A DNA stretch of 64,000 nt from Chromera velia (lineage: Eukaryota; Sar; Chromeraceae), in the NCBI GenBank assembly GCA_018398765.1, contig JAHBMJ010004907.1, positions 1 through 64,000 on the forward strand, in the 5' to 3' direction. The notes under the pieces were generated by a model. The model made no database searches and had not been told where the DNA came from. It saw only the letters and a program-made list of their open reading frames with translations. This document shows, piece after piece, positions 11,618 to 27,700 of the stretch. Position 1 is the stretch's first letter. The number at the start of each line of letters is the position of its first letter. The position numbers and the translations under genes are program-made.

Positions 11618-12854
11618 AAACAAAGAGATGTTGAACAGTTGAAAATAAATCAGACAAAGAAGGAAAGATGCCGCGATAGTGTGTCCTCAATGTTCGGGCA
11701 GTTCTGCCAAATGAACCGGAATACACCCTTCCACCGCTTTAGACAGTGTTTCTCCAATCCGTCACCTTAGCTGTAAAGCCAATTGACTACTCGCCGTAGT
11801 ACTCGGATAGTGAATTTAGTTTACTGAGGAAGGACTATTTTGTCTTGGTTTTTCGGGGTGGATGGGGGGGGAAGACTGTCGAAGAGGGATCTAATCGTAT
11901 GCGGCATAGTGGGGGCCGTTATAGATCCCAGGGGCGTATTTTAATGCATTTTGCCTAATGCCGCCTTCGTTAAGACGTGAATCTAGTCGTGTCGACGGGG
12001 TCCCACAATCTAAACTAGGAACAATCGGGATTTTCGTGAAGAAGTTTGCATGTATGCAGATGTCCTACTATAGTATAGTTCAGTTTTCTCTGGACCGAGG
12101 TGTCCCCACTTTTGTATTAATAAAAACTTGGCATCTGGGACAAGAATTGACAAAACACAAAGTTTGTGTACGCCTCTACTCGGTTCGTCCACGTACTGCG
12201 CTGTCCGAAATTCTTCGGCGCGCGATGCGCGCCTACTCTCATGCATGTATACGTATTCAGGTCATGTACGTTTTTTTTTTTGCTTGTTTGTTTGATTGCA
12301 TGAATTAATGCCTTTCTCATTCGATCCCCAGCAACTGTACAACGAGTCCATCATTGCCCCTCCCGCTTCTACGTCTACCAACCTGAGGGAGGATTAACCT
12401 GAGAACAGCAACCTGAGAACAGTGTGGAAAAGGGCTTCGATATCATCTCCTTTGTGTTGTCGACGACGTAACTCAAACAAGAGACTGCAGTCCCTCCTCA
12501 GCACTTCAGCAGTCAGCAGTCCAAGCAGTTTCCCGTTCTCTCTTTCCCGAGCTGGACCTGAGATCACGGCCAGAACAAGATGCCCAAGCCCTAGATAGGA
12601 GAAAGTCGGTTTGTGGAACGGAAAAAGTGAAAAAAAAAAGGCCAAGACAGACATATATACACGTCCGTAAACATTTGTTTTATGCCAATTTATGGTAACG
12701 TTTATATAGAAAGCAAAGAATGCACATAGATAGAGGTCTCTCATTCTTCCTTTCCTTCTTGTCTGCTCAGTTCACAAGTCATCCCTCCAAGCCGGTGGAT
12801 TGTAACACATACAGTAGTTCCACAACAAAATCCCACATACTGCATGCACTTCGG
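11618..12854. other. Spacer before the small basic protein gene
   Basis: Mostly unassigned. A possible terminal exon on the plus strand runs from about 12331 (after a CCCCAG acceptor) to a TAA near 12397, encoding QLYNESIIAPPAST and a few more residues, but no partner exon could be joined. A minus-strand open frame at 12394-12744 is hydrophobic and A/T-driven and is not believed. Confidence 0.35.
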
Positions 12855-16507
<3,653 letters not shown>

Positions 16508-18055
16508 AGGAAGTCAGTCGGTCGCCTTCAACTCCAATACTTCTATTTGTTTGCGTTTGCTGCCCATCTTGCCTTTACCGACCTTTTACTTTTCTGCCTT
16601 CTTGAGCCGGGCCGGGCTCACTGCTTCATCTCGATGGAGGAGCTGAAAGCTGACCGAGGGCGATGCGCCGACACTGCAGGGACTCACTGGGTGTCAAAGA
16701 GTACGTACACACTCATGAAGACAGAGAACGTTGCCTCGCTGATTCTGGTCGAGACAGTGATTCTGGGAATGGGAATAGCAGGAGAAAAGAGGCAGTTCAA
16801 AGCAGACAAGTCCGTGGCGGTGAGGGCACTTGAGAGTATAGAGGACTGAGGGGGCATTTTTTTTAAGGAACGAAGGACAGCAAAGGACGAAAGATGGGAA
16901 GAAGCTGGACTCACGGACTTCTATTTTCTTTTTCTTGCTCGCCCATGGTGCAATGAGACTTGTCTACCAAATATCAGGGATGAGAGTCTGTCCGATATTA
17001 CTAGCAGTCCACCTCTTTCGTGCCTCTTTGCCGGGAGCGTCCTGTGCGTGTTGAAAACGGCTAGTCACGATCGATGCGGTCTTTTTTTCAGGGTTTTTTT
17101 CGTTGCAGTGATTGCTCTGAGGTTTCTTAAACTCTCCCATTTGTTCTGCGCGGACAAATGGACGGGCTCGGCGCACTGTCGGACTTGTGCAGATGCTGCC
17201 TCTTACTTCGCGATCTGCTGTTTCGGAAACAGATAGACAGACAGAGAGGAAGAAGTGGGAAAGGGGCAGAAGGAAGAGGAGGGAGAATGAGAGGCGCATA
17301 ATTAGAAAAAGGGGGCAGGAAAGCAAGACAGAAACTTCAAAAAAGAAGAGAACAACTCAGTAAAATTTTAAATATAGTTAAAATTGATTGATTGATCACT
17401 ATAGTGACTGATTGACCAGTCGATTGATTAAATTAGATTGATAAGTTTTGTGCTAAGTTTTGTGTTATACAGTGTTAAACTTAATTTCCACTGTGACTAT
17501 TGATCGATATGACTTAATAACTTCTATTTATTTTTGATTGCCACAGCAAAAAAACAACGTTATCATCTTTGAATCATCTTGCGAATCACTGTGTTCAATC
17601 ATACTGGCATATTAAGTCGATCAACCAGCCAAGTCTCTCTTTCAAAACACTTTAAGTTCATCTCATTTAATCTAGCATTTAATTGAATCAGACCAGCGCG
17701 AAGGTATGGAGTACAATGTTTACATGATTCGTAACATGAAAAAATTTAAGAGCACATTGAAAGCTTTTACTATCATTTTCGTCGAATTAAAAGAACTCTG
17801 CCAAGGTTTGTGTGATCACTTGTATGAGTGACAATTTGATTTATAAAAACAATAAAGCATGCAAGCCAGATAGGGAAGAGTCGCTCCATCTTTTTTTTAC
17901 CCCCAAAAGTATATGATCTACCCATAGACTCCAATGAATGGCAAGCCATGAGGGAAAATTAAAGGAATATATGAACTTCAAGATGTATCTCATGCAGGAA
18001 CAGCCACCAGAATAAAAACAGCCAGACAGACAAAAGAAACCATGAAAAACGAATC
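16508..18055. other. Gene-poor spacer turning AT-rich
   Basis: From 16508 to 17340 composition resembles introns; an open plus frame at about 16630-16849 (MEELKADRGR onwards) is the only candidate coding stretch and could not be joined to anything. From 17340 on the DNA is AT-rich with GATTGATT repeats at 17390-17440. No gene is supported. Confidence 0.4.
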
Positions 18056-18091
18056 AAAATTTGAACCAATAAGGCGTTAGCCACTTCACCA
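18056..18091 (-). other. tRNA-like A-box and B-box, possible SINE head
   Basis: Read on the minus strand, TGGTGAAGTGG (18081-18091) resembles an RNA polymerase III A box, and GGTTCAAATT (about 18058-18067) resembles a B box. They are only 13 bases apart, too close for an intact tRNA. A degraded tRNA-derived SINE is possible; chance is equally possible. Confidence 0.2.
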
Positions 18092-18168
18092 TATCATTCA
18101 GATATGTGCCATCACTGTCTTTTCGTTATCTTTTGTGAGCTTTTCTTCCTTATTAACCCGATGACCGA

Positions 18169-18762
18169 TCACTCAACATCGTTCAGAAGGGAGGCTTCCC
18201 TCTTGAAAATCAGGCTTAACTTTCTCATGTACGGCAGAGACCAGGTATCATGCTGGGGCAATTCATTCTTTGTTTCCTTACAAATCACTTCACAAACCAC
18301 GCCATTCACCTGAGGCTGCTGTTCTGTTGAAGTGACAGAAGGATAAACAGAAGCAGAGGAAGTAGGAGGTCCTGCAGATGCAGCCCCGTTCTGACTCTCA
18401 ACAGGAGCAGAGCGTCGGGTTCTCACGATCCACCAGATAGCCAGAGACAGAGCAACCACAGCACTCACATCACAAATAGAGGTAAGGACTATGATTAGAA
18501 CAGGCATTTCTTTCTCACCGTCTGCCCTCTCTTCAGTTTCATCAGTGTCTGATCCAGACTCACCATCTGCGTCATTTTCACCATCTTTATTTTCTTTTTC
18601 CTTGTCTTCTCTCTCATTTTCTTTGTCCGTTTCACCCTCTTTCTTACCGTCAGTAGAGGGAGGTATGACAGGGACAGTGTCATTAGAGGGGTCCCTCCTC
18701 CCTGGAGGAGTAGAGTCCCAACGCGTCCACCTTGAATGTCCCGAGGGATACTCGTACTCTAC
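18169..18762 (-). CDS. C-terminal exon of a predicted single-pass membrane protein
   Basis: This is an open minus-strand stretch that ends in a stop at 18169 and begins after a CTCCAG acceptor at about 18763. It encodes 197 residues: a Ser/Pro-rich segment, a highly charged Lys/Glu/Asp block (roughly residues 45-95), a hydrophobic span (MPVLIIVLTSICDVSAVVAL and on to SLAIWWIV), then RTRR and a Ser/Pro cytoplasmic tail. A membrane helix followed by basic residues fits a type I single-pass protein. Upstream exons were not identified; a minus-strand stretch at about 19085-19208 (KARAFGRWMCREGRVAFKEF) might belong to it. No known domain. The AT-rich setting leaves open that it is a gene remnant. 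Confidence 0.45.
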   Translation of the reverse strand, partial: VEYEYPSGHSRWTRWDSTPPGRRDPSNDTVPVIPPSTDGKKEGETDKENEREDKEKENKDGENDADGESGSDTDETEERADGEKEMPVLIIVLTSICDVSAVVALSLAIWWIVRTRRSAPVESQNGAASAGPPTSSASVYPSVTSTEQQPQVNGVVCEVICKETKNELPQHDTWSLPYMRKLSLIFKREASLLNDVE

Positions 18763-21090
18763 CTGGAGCACCTTCAGTAGAGAGTGGAGGCCTGCGAGTT
18801 TCTCTGACTGCTCAACTTTCCTCCAGTGCTAGGGCAGCTGAGCATGGCGATGAATGAGATGTGGAATTAGCTTACCTGCCAGTCTGCCTAATGCTTCTCC
18901 GTGATGACAGTCGCTTGTTTCGATGTGGCGATTTCACCTTACCATAAGAGTGGCCCGTTGCAGTAAGCTTTCAAAGTGGATCATGATTTTTCTCGCAACC
19001 TTCAAGTTGCAGCTAGGTTTTCAAATGGGCGGTTGTGTGAGGAAAGGAAGAAGTTGGACTCCAAAAGAAGAAAAAAACAGGCGAATATAGGTGGGGCTAC
19101 TTCAAGAGTCATGACGAGAGCGAGCGTCGTAGGCCCAAATTCCTTGAATGCCACCCTTCCTTCCCTACACATCCATCTCCCAAACGCTCGGGCTTTTGTG
19201 ACATCCATCGAAGAGAGAGTTATCGGATCTCACAAAGGCCTGACGGATATGTTGTTCATTTGATGCTTCACCGTTCTGTTCAAGTTTTGGCGGACAGTGT
19301 CATAAACAAGTAGGGGGAGGTTATGATGTGCTACAGTGCAAGATGAAGGGGAGTTGGCATGGGTATATGGGCATGAGAGTGGTAAGTGATCCGAAGTATC
19401 TGTAGTTAAGGGGCTAGATGATTGATATATGATTGACTGGAAGACACGTATGTTTGGGGTGTGTGGGATGGAGAACGGTGCAAGAGAGGATGGGAGACGT
19501 CGAGGATAACTCTTTATATGGTTCTCCTTTTTCATGTTAAATTCTAGACTTTGCTTTTATATTTATGGCTTTACTCACCCAGATTTTTGTCTTAAAGTGA
19601 ATTTTCCGGCCTGAATGGATGTTGATTGGAGCCTAGATTGGAGCAGATGGTGCTACATGGGTTCATGTGCTAGTGTAGGTTCACTTTCTAGATGCGCCGC
19701 TCTTTTTTTATCTTATGTAAAGCTTAGACTACGGTTCAGTGTATCGTTTCTACAGGTATCGTCTTGGTTGCCTAATATTTTATGCATGAAGCATGAGCGT
19801 GCTTGATGACGATGCGGTTGATAGCTAGGTGCCAGTAGTTATGTATAGGTTCCTCAGGCTCCATCACATACTGCATAGCATAGCATGTTTTGAGAGAAGA
19901 CTTTGTCTGACTGTCACGTTACTCATGTACCGTCGCAAACTAGGTCGCGAAATCAACTAATTCAGTGATCCTCAAGTTATGCATGTGCGCGAAACACGGT
20001 CTGAAGCTAGGTCTGAAGATGTTAATAATCTGACCGCTGCTAGATATACTCTAATACTACCACCAATGTTATTGTAATAAAGGTGGTTTACAGGTCAGTA
20101 AGCTAAATTTTAGTAGAATCACTCTTATACCAAGTCTCATCATGACTCTCATGCCTATTTACTTAAGGATTCCCACTAGTGACCCAATTGGTGGTTTTGT
20201 CTAGCAAATATGTTTAAGTTTAATTAATAATATTTTTAAACAATACGAGTTAGCTATAGTATTTCGTAAAAGACTGCTCATAAGCGCAGCTAGGCTTAAG
20301 CGCTCTTTCTACACTAATTTTCAGCTTGATCTGGCCTATACTCAGGCTAAAATTTATGAAAAATTGTGGGGCATTGTCACTATTGTGGAGAAAAGTGTAG
20401 TAGGAATTTCCTACTCAGAAAAAAATAGGAAATCTTAAGGAAATCCTAATATTATCCTATATCAAAGGAAATCCTACTGTGGGAAATCTATGTATGGGAA
20501 ATTGATGGAAAATCTCACGAGGGAAATCTGCATTTCCTGTGAGTATATACAATTAAGTTTCTAGACAAGTTTGAAATTTTGAATGAATTCGCTTGCTAGT
20601 TCGCGCTTGTCAGTTCAATGTCGAGTTCAAAGTTGCCTGCTGCATGTGACTTTGCACCTTCAACTTTGACCTCAGGGGCAGGTAGCTCAAACCGCATGCA
20701 TGCATTCAGAACGACATCAAGGTGTGTTTCACACACTGTTTGTTGATTGCTTGCGATAAATGCATTCCTAGATGCATTCCAACACCCAAACATTGATGCA
20801 TGCATGGATACGGAAGACGCAAGTTCTTACGCGAGCAACGGCTGATCGATACACAGAGGCCCCCCAGACACTTCCGAATTCGACAGCCAACCGATCTCTT
20901 GATCGTGATGTCGCTCGACCGATCTCCTTCCCGCCATCAATTCGCCTTCTTTGTCGACGGCTCACTCCTTTCGTTGCTACCTTAGTACATACGCTTGCCA
21001 CTTCCTGATTCCACTGGCAGAAGAAGCCGGCCAAGTCATCCAGCATTTCAGTGCCCGCAGACGAATCTCGTCAAATCAGACACCGAGGTC

Positions 21091-21148
<58 letters not shown>

Positions 21149-22233
21149 CCAGGCATCCTGTCTACCTCCCCGTCTCAGTCTCTACACGTCTCCCAGGTAA
21201 AGAAAGAAAGAGGGAAAATGGGAGTTTGTCTTTAAAATTGCGAAAAAGGTTACAAAAAGGGTGTCGCTGGGAAGTGAATGAACAAATGAACAAAAAAGAT
21301 GGGTGACGAAAGAAAGAAAGAAAGAAAATAAGGAAGGAAGGAAGGAAGGAAGAGAGTCACACCGTACCTCAGGGAAAATGCATCATGCAAAACCCGTCGT
21401 CCTTTCAGCAACCCCGGGACGATCGCCTGGACTTCCTGCTATTCCTTCCTCTCTCCCTGTCGGTGTGTCAGCCCTTCAACAAATGGTCTTTCAAAAACAA
21501 ACGAAGAGAGCAGGCAACAAACTGTCAAACACAAATGAAGTTGTACGGCTTTGAGAGCACAAACGAAAGCTTGCAGACGACTTTCAATAGACTGTAACTG
21601 CCTGACACCATCTTTCGATCCCTTCCAAATTGTAGAAAGACGGCCTGGCTTTTTTTGTCCTCCTTGCAAGAGACAGCCTCAAACTTCTTCCAGCATATTC
21701 GTGCAAATTTCATTGCTTCAAACCTTCTGGCAAGGGTCTACATTGTGGGCCTAGGCCTATTTGAAACATTCACGAAAGGATCAAGGCCGCCTTTCCCTTT
21801 TTGAAGGAGGTTGAGAGAGAAGAACGGCCCTTCTTTGTCTTCGTTGTTTCTTCTCTTCTTTTTCTCTCCCCCTCTTTTCCTTCCTTTTTACTTTCTCTCC
21901 CTCCCGCCCCCTCTCTCTGTTCCCTTCTTTTTCTCTGTGTTACTTCCTTTCAGTCAGCCAGTCAGTCAGTCAGTCACATAGTCAGTCAGTCAGTCAGACG
22001 TCTCCTTTCTCCTCCTAGAACAGTGCCCTACCTATCTTCGCATCGTCGTTCCTCAGCCGGGCAAACGTCTGTTCGTATACCTGCTTTTCTCTGTGACCTT
22101 TTTGTCCTGGTGCTGGACACATCTGACAAAAAAAGGAAGGCGCCCTTCTTCAGCCCTCCCCAAACACACCTTGCTTGAATGTTTCTCTCCGAAAATCGCC
22201 TCACCCTCACGTGACCAGTCACGGTGACCCTAC
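18763..22233. other. AT-rich, gene-poor region
   Basis: 3.5 kb without a gene I can defend. At 20405-20545 a short motif close to GGAAATC recurs about eight times, partly as inverted copies. TGCATGCA palindromes lie at 20694-20703 and 20796-20806. (CT)n/(GT)n is at 21093-21147, GAAA and GGAA repeats at 21308-21350, and a broken GTCA array at 21952-21997. The right end is the 3' flank of MCMBP. Confidence 0.5.
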
Positions 22234-22884
22234 CTATCCACTCTGCATGGGTGGGACAGAAGGGTCGCCTGCCTTAGTCCCCTCCTGATGTGCTCCCTGC
22301 TGCTCTTGCTGTGCTTTCTGCTTCTTTGCCTCTGCATCCTTTCTCTGCTTGGCGGCCTCTTTCATGATGGTCGCCCTCGCACTCTCCCAGAGCTTCTCCC
22401 TCCCCTTCCTCTTGTCCTCAAGAGCGAGGGTCTCGCGCCTGCACACAGAACCAAACCGGGAGGCAGTGCGACAGGCTCACAGGAATTCAGACCAAAAGAA
22501 CACAGAGCTCTCGAAATATCCAGCAGACACTTCAAAGAAGGCGAAGCAGAGAAGGTTGGAGGGGGAAAAAAGACCTACACACCGACACCTCTTGCTGAAG
22601 AGGCATGAAGGGAGGATGGCGGAACAGGATACCTGATTGGCACGTCTATCAACTAGTTCACCTGACTCCATGACAGACACAGAAAGACAGGAAGACAGAC
22701 GGACACTAGAAGGACAAACAGCCCGCTGCCTCAGAGAAACACCACCGAAGAATCAAAACTCAGTCTCTGCAGGCAGGCACTGACTGACTGACCACACAGC
22801 GACGCTCAACTCCTCTTCCCCGAGAGAGAAAGCACGGGCCCTCGCAAGCGCCAGCCACTTCTGGAGGTCCTCAACTGAAAGCAT

Positions 22885-22915
<31 letters not shown>

Positions 22916-24640
22916 AGAGACAGGGTTGTGTGGAAAGATGCCAGCAGAAATGCCAAATTCAGAGCGACACACAGGGGGCGATAGGCCAAGCAAGAATTTG
23001 GTTCTTCTTCAAAGCAGACAGAGTCTCTTTCTGTTTTCATCTGGAATGGCACAACAACCAAGGAAGAATAAAGCAGGCTGGCCCAGTCTAAAGCCTACCC
23101 ACTCCCAGCCCTCATGTCATTGCTTGTTGTTTTCCTTGTGCGAGTAAATGACTGCCTGACTGACTGACTTGACAAGTTCTTGTCCTGCTGTCTTCTGTCT
23201 GCAAAGTCCGCGCTGATTCTGTTGTTCATCGAGTCGCCCACCAGCAGACGCTGGCCCTCCCTGGCGGCACAGAGACCGAGGAAGTACCTGAGGGAAAACA
23301 CAGATTGGAGGCATGCATTCACACGCACACACACACTCACACACACACAAACAAACAAAGGAAGAAAAGCCAGGATACATTATGGACATACATGCGTACA
23401 CCGAAAGAGAACTGTGTATGCTCTCCCCTTCCCTTCCCTTCCCTTCCCTTCCCCTCTCTTCTGCCCGACCTGATCTGTGCGAGTTCTTCCTCTGGAGCGA
23501 CGGGTACGTTCTCCTCCGAGTTCTCTTGTCCACCCTCTCCACAACCACCCGGGAGGTCCACAGGGACCACAAAGTCTGCACCCATCACCAGGGGTCGTCC
23601 TGCAAGGAAAGAAGAAAAGACACAATGGGAGACGGAGCAGAAATACTACTCCATCCATGGTAAAAGCAGTGAAGTCCCTCTTTGTCTTCCTGCCCATTTT
23701 GCCAGAGGGCCGCTTCCCCACCCCTCTCTAGCGCCCAAAACATCCCCAATGCCGCAGACGAAGAGTCAAACGAGGACTTTCCGTTCCTCTCTCTCCATCT
23801 TCTCCCGATGTGGACAAACGAGAGAGAACTTCCGTTGAGAGGAAACGCAGACCGGAGTGAAAGTCTCGTCAGAGGGCAGGCTTCCGGGATGACAGAAAGA
23901 AGCATACATAGAGGGACAGCGAGGAAAGGAAGGGAAATGAAAGGACGGGATCGGTCGAGCCGATCAGAAAAAAAGGAGACACGACAGAGAAAAAGAATTT
24001 TAGAACAGTGAAGGAAGGGAGCAAAAAAGCAGCGAAGGCCGCAAGACTGCCGTTTCCCTTGATTTGCCTCACCGCAAAGAAAACGAGAAGAAAGCATCCA
24101 CCACTCTCCCACACCCCACCCAAGTCCTCCCACGACAGACCGTGAGAAAGAACCACAGGCAAGGCCTTGCAGCTGAAGGGCATCTTGTAGGCCCCAAAGT
24201 CATACTGCACAGAAAGTTCCTTCACGAAGTGTCCGGCAGCCTGCAACCTTTCTATTCCTTTGTGCGTCAGCTTTCCCTCATCCAGCACGAGCTCATCGAG
24301 GACGACCACAGTCCCAGCAGACACCTGGAGGACTCCACTCACTGCAGAATGAAGAAGCAGAAAATAATTTCTTCTCGGAAAAGAGAAGCAACTTGAAACG
24401 TGGGGAATAACGCCTGCTTCCTACCATAGGCGGAGGGCGACAGAGACTCTGGGAAAGGAACCTGGGAAAGAAGAAGAGGATGAGATTGATGTAGGAAAGG
24501 ACGGAACGAGGGCTAGAGAGGCTTCTGCAGAGCCGTGAGGCAGGGAGTGCACGCCCAGTCAGACAGCGCCTTCCCGTGATCGACACTTGACTGGGTTTAC
24601 ACAGGTGCTGACGCAGACAGAAAGAAAAAAAAGACACACA

Positions 24641-24701
<61 letters not shown>

Positions 24702-27700
24702 CGAAGGGAGGACAGAAGGAACCACAAGAATTTCAAGACCGACCCACCGAGTCTGTTGAGGATAAAATCCTTTTTGGGCGCAAAGTTGAACTTCTCCAGA
24801 TTCTTCACTGTCACCTTCACGTCTGCAACGCGAGGACACACGCTCTCCAGAACCCTCACCAACCCCCCACCCACCTTTTCACTTCCTTCCCTCTCCATCC
24901 CCGGCTTTCCAAATCTCATGTTCAGGGTCACTACCCCCCCGGAGGGGCTGTCTGAAGTCGCCCCGGGAGTTTTGAATGAGGAGGACGCGAGGGCGGTGAG
25001 AAGAAACTCCGCAGCGAGGCCGTCGCCCCCGAGGGGTCTGGCCAGAAGCTGCAAGAGACGCCGTCTGACTGCTGCAGCCGTTGACAAAGGGCCTTTTCCT
25101 TCGATCTGCTGCCACAGAGGGGCGATGGGTGGACGGGGGTCTGTCTGGCTGTTTGTGGGAAGTGCAGGAAGGTGGTTGTGCAGTTTTCTGACTGCGAGGA
25201 CGTGAATGCGGGGGACAAGGGAGGACGCGGGGGCAGTGGCGTCTCTGAAGAAGAGGGCGTCGCTGGCGTCCTCAACCAAGGAGGAGTCATGAAACTCGGC
25301 CTGCATGCACGTTGATCCATCAATCAACCAGAAGAGGTCAGAGAGGCAGGTAAGGTCGGATCAGCTCATGTATGCGTGACAGACAGTAAGGAGAAGTGCG
25401 GGGGCAACACAAAGAAAAGACATGCACTTGCTTGCCAGCCCACCGACACCTTCGCCCTTTTTTTCGTCTGTACTTGCTTCGGTGGGAGTTCGTAGAAACA
25501 GACAAGGGAAAGCAGGCGGACAGCGTGTTCAACTGATGCCTAATTGTGAGAGACAACAGCTCGGAGGAAACAGCAAGTCGAAGAAAACTCAGCGGCTCAG
25601 AATCAATCCATCTCACGAGGAGGGGACACTCAATCGCCAAACGGTGGAAAAAGAAGAAAGAGATCTCATTCCTCCTTTGTGCCTTCCCCTTTCTTCTTCT
25701 CTTCTCTTCTCTTCTCTGCTTCACCAACTGACTGACCGTATCCGGAGACACCCCGAGAAATCCCACGACCTCGATGAGTTCATTCAACTTCGGGAGATCT
25801 CTGTCCTCCATATCTGCAAACTTCAGCAGACACCCCAACGGACGCACCTCCAACCCTTCAGACCCCCTCTTTCGTACCCCCTCGGCAGACTCCCATTGGA
25901 GAGGGAAATTCAAGCCGAACTCCTCCGAACTTCTCGGAAGGGTAGCAGCCTCTTCTGCAGACATGCCTCCAAGGACTTGAGCGGAGGGAGAGACGGCGGA
26001 CGACGCCGCTGCAGCCCCAGCACACTGCGGCATACAGGGGGATCCTGTGCGGACTCTCTTGTCATATGTCTCTGTGCTTTCTTTGTCTTTCTCCTCTGCC
26101 CCCTTGGCATCTTCCATGACTACATCAGAGGCTGCTGCTGCTGGGATCTCTTCTCCTCCTTCCGTTTCTTCTTCCGACCGTCCCCTCTTCCCCTTCGATC
26201 TCGTGCTGCCCTTGGTGTCGTCCCCCTCCCACATCTCCAGGTCACAGCCGAGGGAGGAGGAGGAAGGGACGATTCCCCCATGACGAGAAGACAGTTTCCT
26301 GCCTGCGAAGAATTGGAGAACACAGAACAGAGAGAGCACGAAAAGGGCAAAAGAAGACAAATGAAAGGAGGGAACAGAAAAACGCCACCAGGAAGGGATG
26401 CACGCCGTCTCTTCCATTCTCATGCAAATGAGCGAAGAACGGGTAAATAGAGGAGAAAATAGAAAAAACAAGGGTATACAGTAGTCCTCCAAGGAACAAT
26501 TTGCAGTTGTCACTGAAAGAAATAAAACGACGGACAAGAGGAATATTTGCAAAGAACGCAGAAAGGTATCTGTCCAATTTCTCTCACTTTCCTCTCAAGA
26601 CGATGCTTCCAATTTCTTCACAAACAAAGAAAGGGTCCTTTGTTCCTTCCTTCAATACTAATGTGGGTGGGTGGGCACGTCCAGGTGAAAGTTCGTGTTT
26701 GAAAGAATACAACTGTGCATGTCATATATCGATGATACATCTGTTTCTCGTGAGGAATAGGTGCGAGACCTTCAAAGAAAGCTGCCGTCACACACCTCTA
26801 ATAAACGAGAGAGTACTCGACTTTCTGTAGGCCCTGAAACTTCAACCTCCCTCTTTCTTCATCTACAGAGGGGATTGTGCTAGAAGGCCACGCTCGTGAT
26901 CCATTTCTACACTTCTCTTTGGTCTCCTGATTTCAAGGACATGCGAGCACCGGGTTGAAACTTCTTCCAAGAAGAAAAGGTTACAGAAACAAATGCCGAT
27001 ACATGGACTGAAGGAAAAAACATACCAAACAAAAGCACCTGACCCACTTACCCTCCTCCCACGCCCAGTCCGTTTCTCCAGGAGGGGGGACAGCGTAGAG
27101 GACCTGGCGGCAGAAGAGAGACGACGTGTCGGCACGGCAAGAAGTGTCCAGCTCCAGCCCTGCTGCCCTCAGTGCGGCTACTGAAGGGTAACTCTCCCTG
27201 CGGGCAGAATGAATCAATCGGAGTGGACAGACAATCGAGACGAACACCAGGCAAAGGGAGAGGAGTCAGAGACGGAACTTATGATTTTCTTTCCCGGCCT
27301 ATCCAGTCTCACAAGGCACTGAGAGGGGACAAGAAGGACAGCCACAAAAAATTTCAGAAGAAAAATGCGAATGAAGTCTTTCCGAAGGGGGCATGATATG
27401 TCTCAGCCAGACAGAGAAAAGAGAGGAACCGACGCACCTGTATTTGGTTGTGGCCAGTCGTGTCTCTGCAGAAGAGACCAAGAAAGAAGGGGAAAGATGA
27501 AAAAATAATCACATGCTCTCATTACAGGTGGAAGATTTGGACAGCAAGCACGCACGAGGAGCTATCAAAGAAGGATCGCAGCTGATCAAGAGCGCGCAGA
27601 CGCACATTCGTTTTGGACATTCGTTTCCTTTTTACACCCTTCTTAACCCTTTTTTATAGCAACAATCCAACTGCCCGCACAAGAGACCCGACCGAATGAG

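Noticed and set aside
12331-12397. Possible terminal exon ending in TAA
   Set aside because: No upstream exon could be joined in phase; kept only as a remark in the spacer.
22860-22920. CRISPR-like regular repeats (GGCA, GTCA, TCTG arrays)
   Set aside because: These are simple tandem repeats with no spacers, in an intron-rich eukaryotic sequence.
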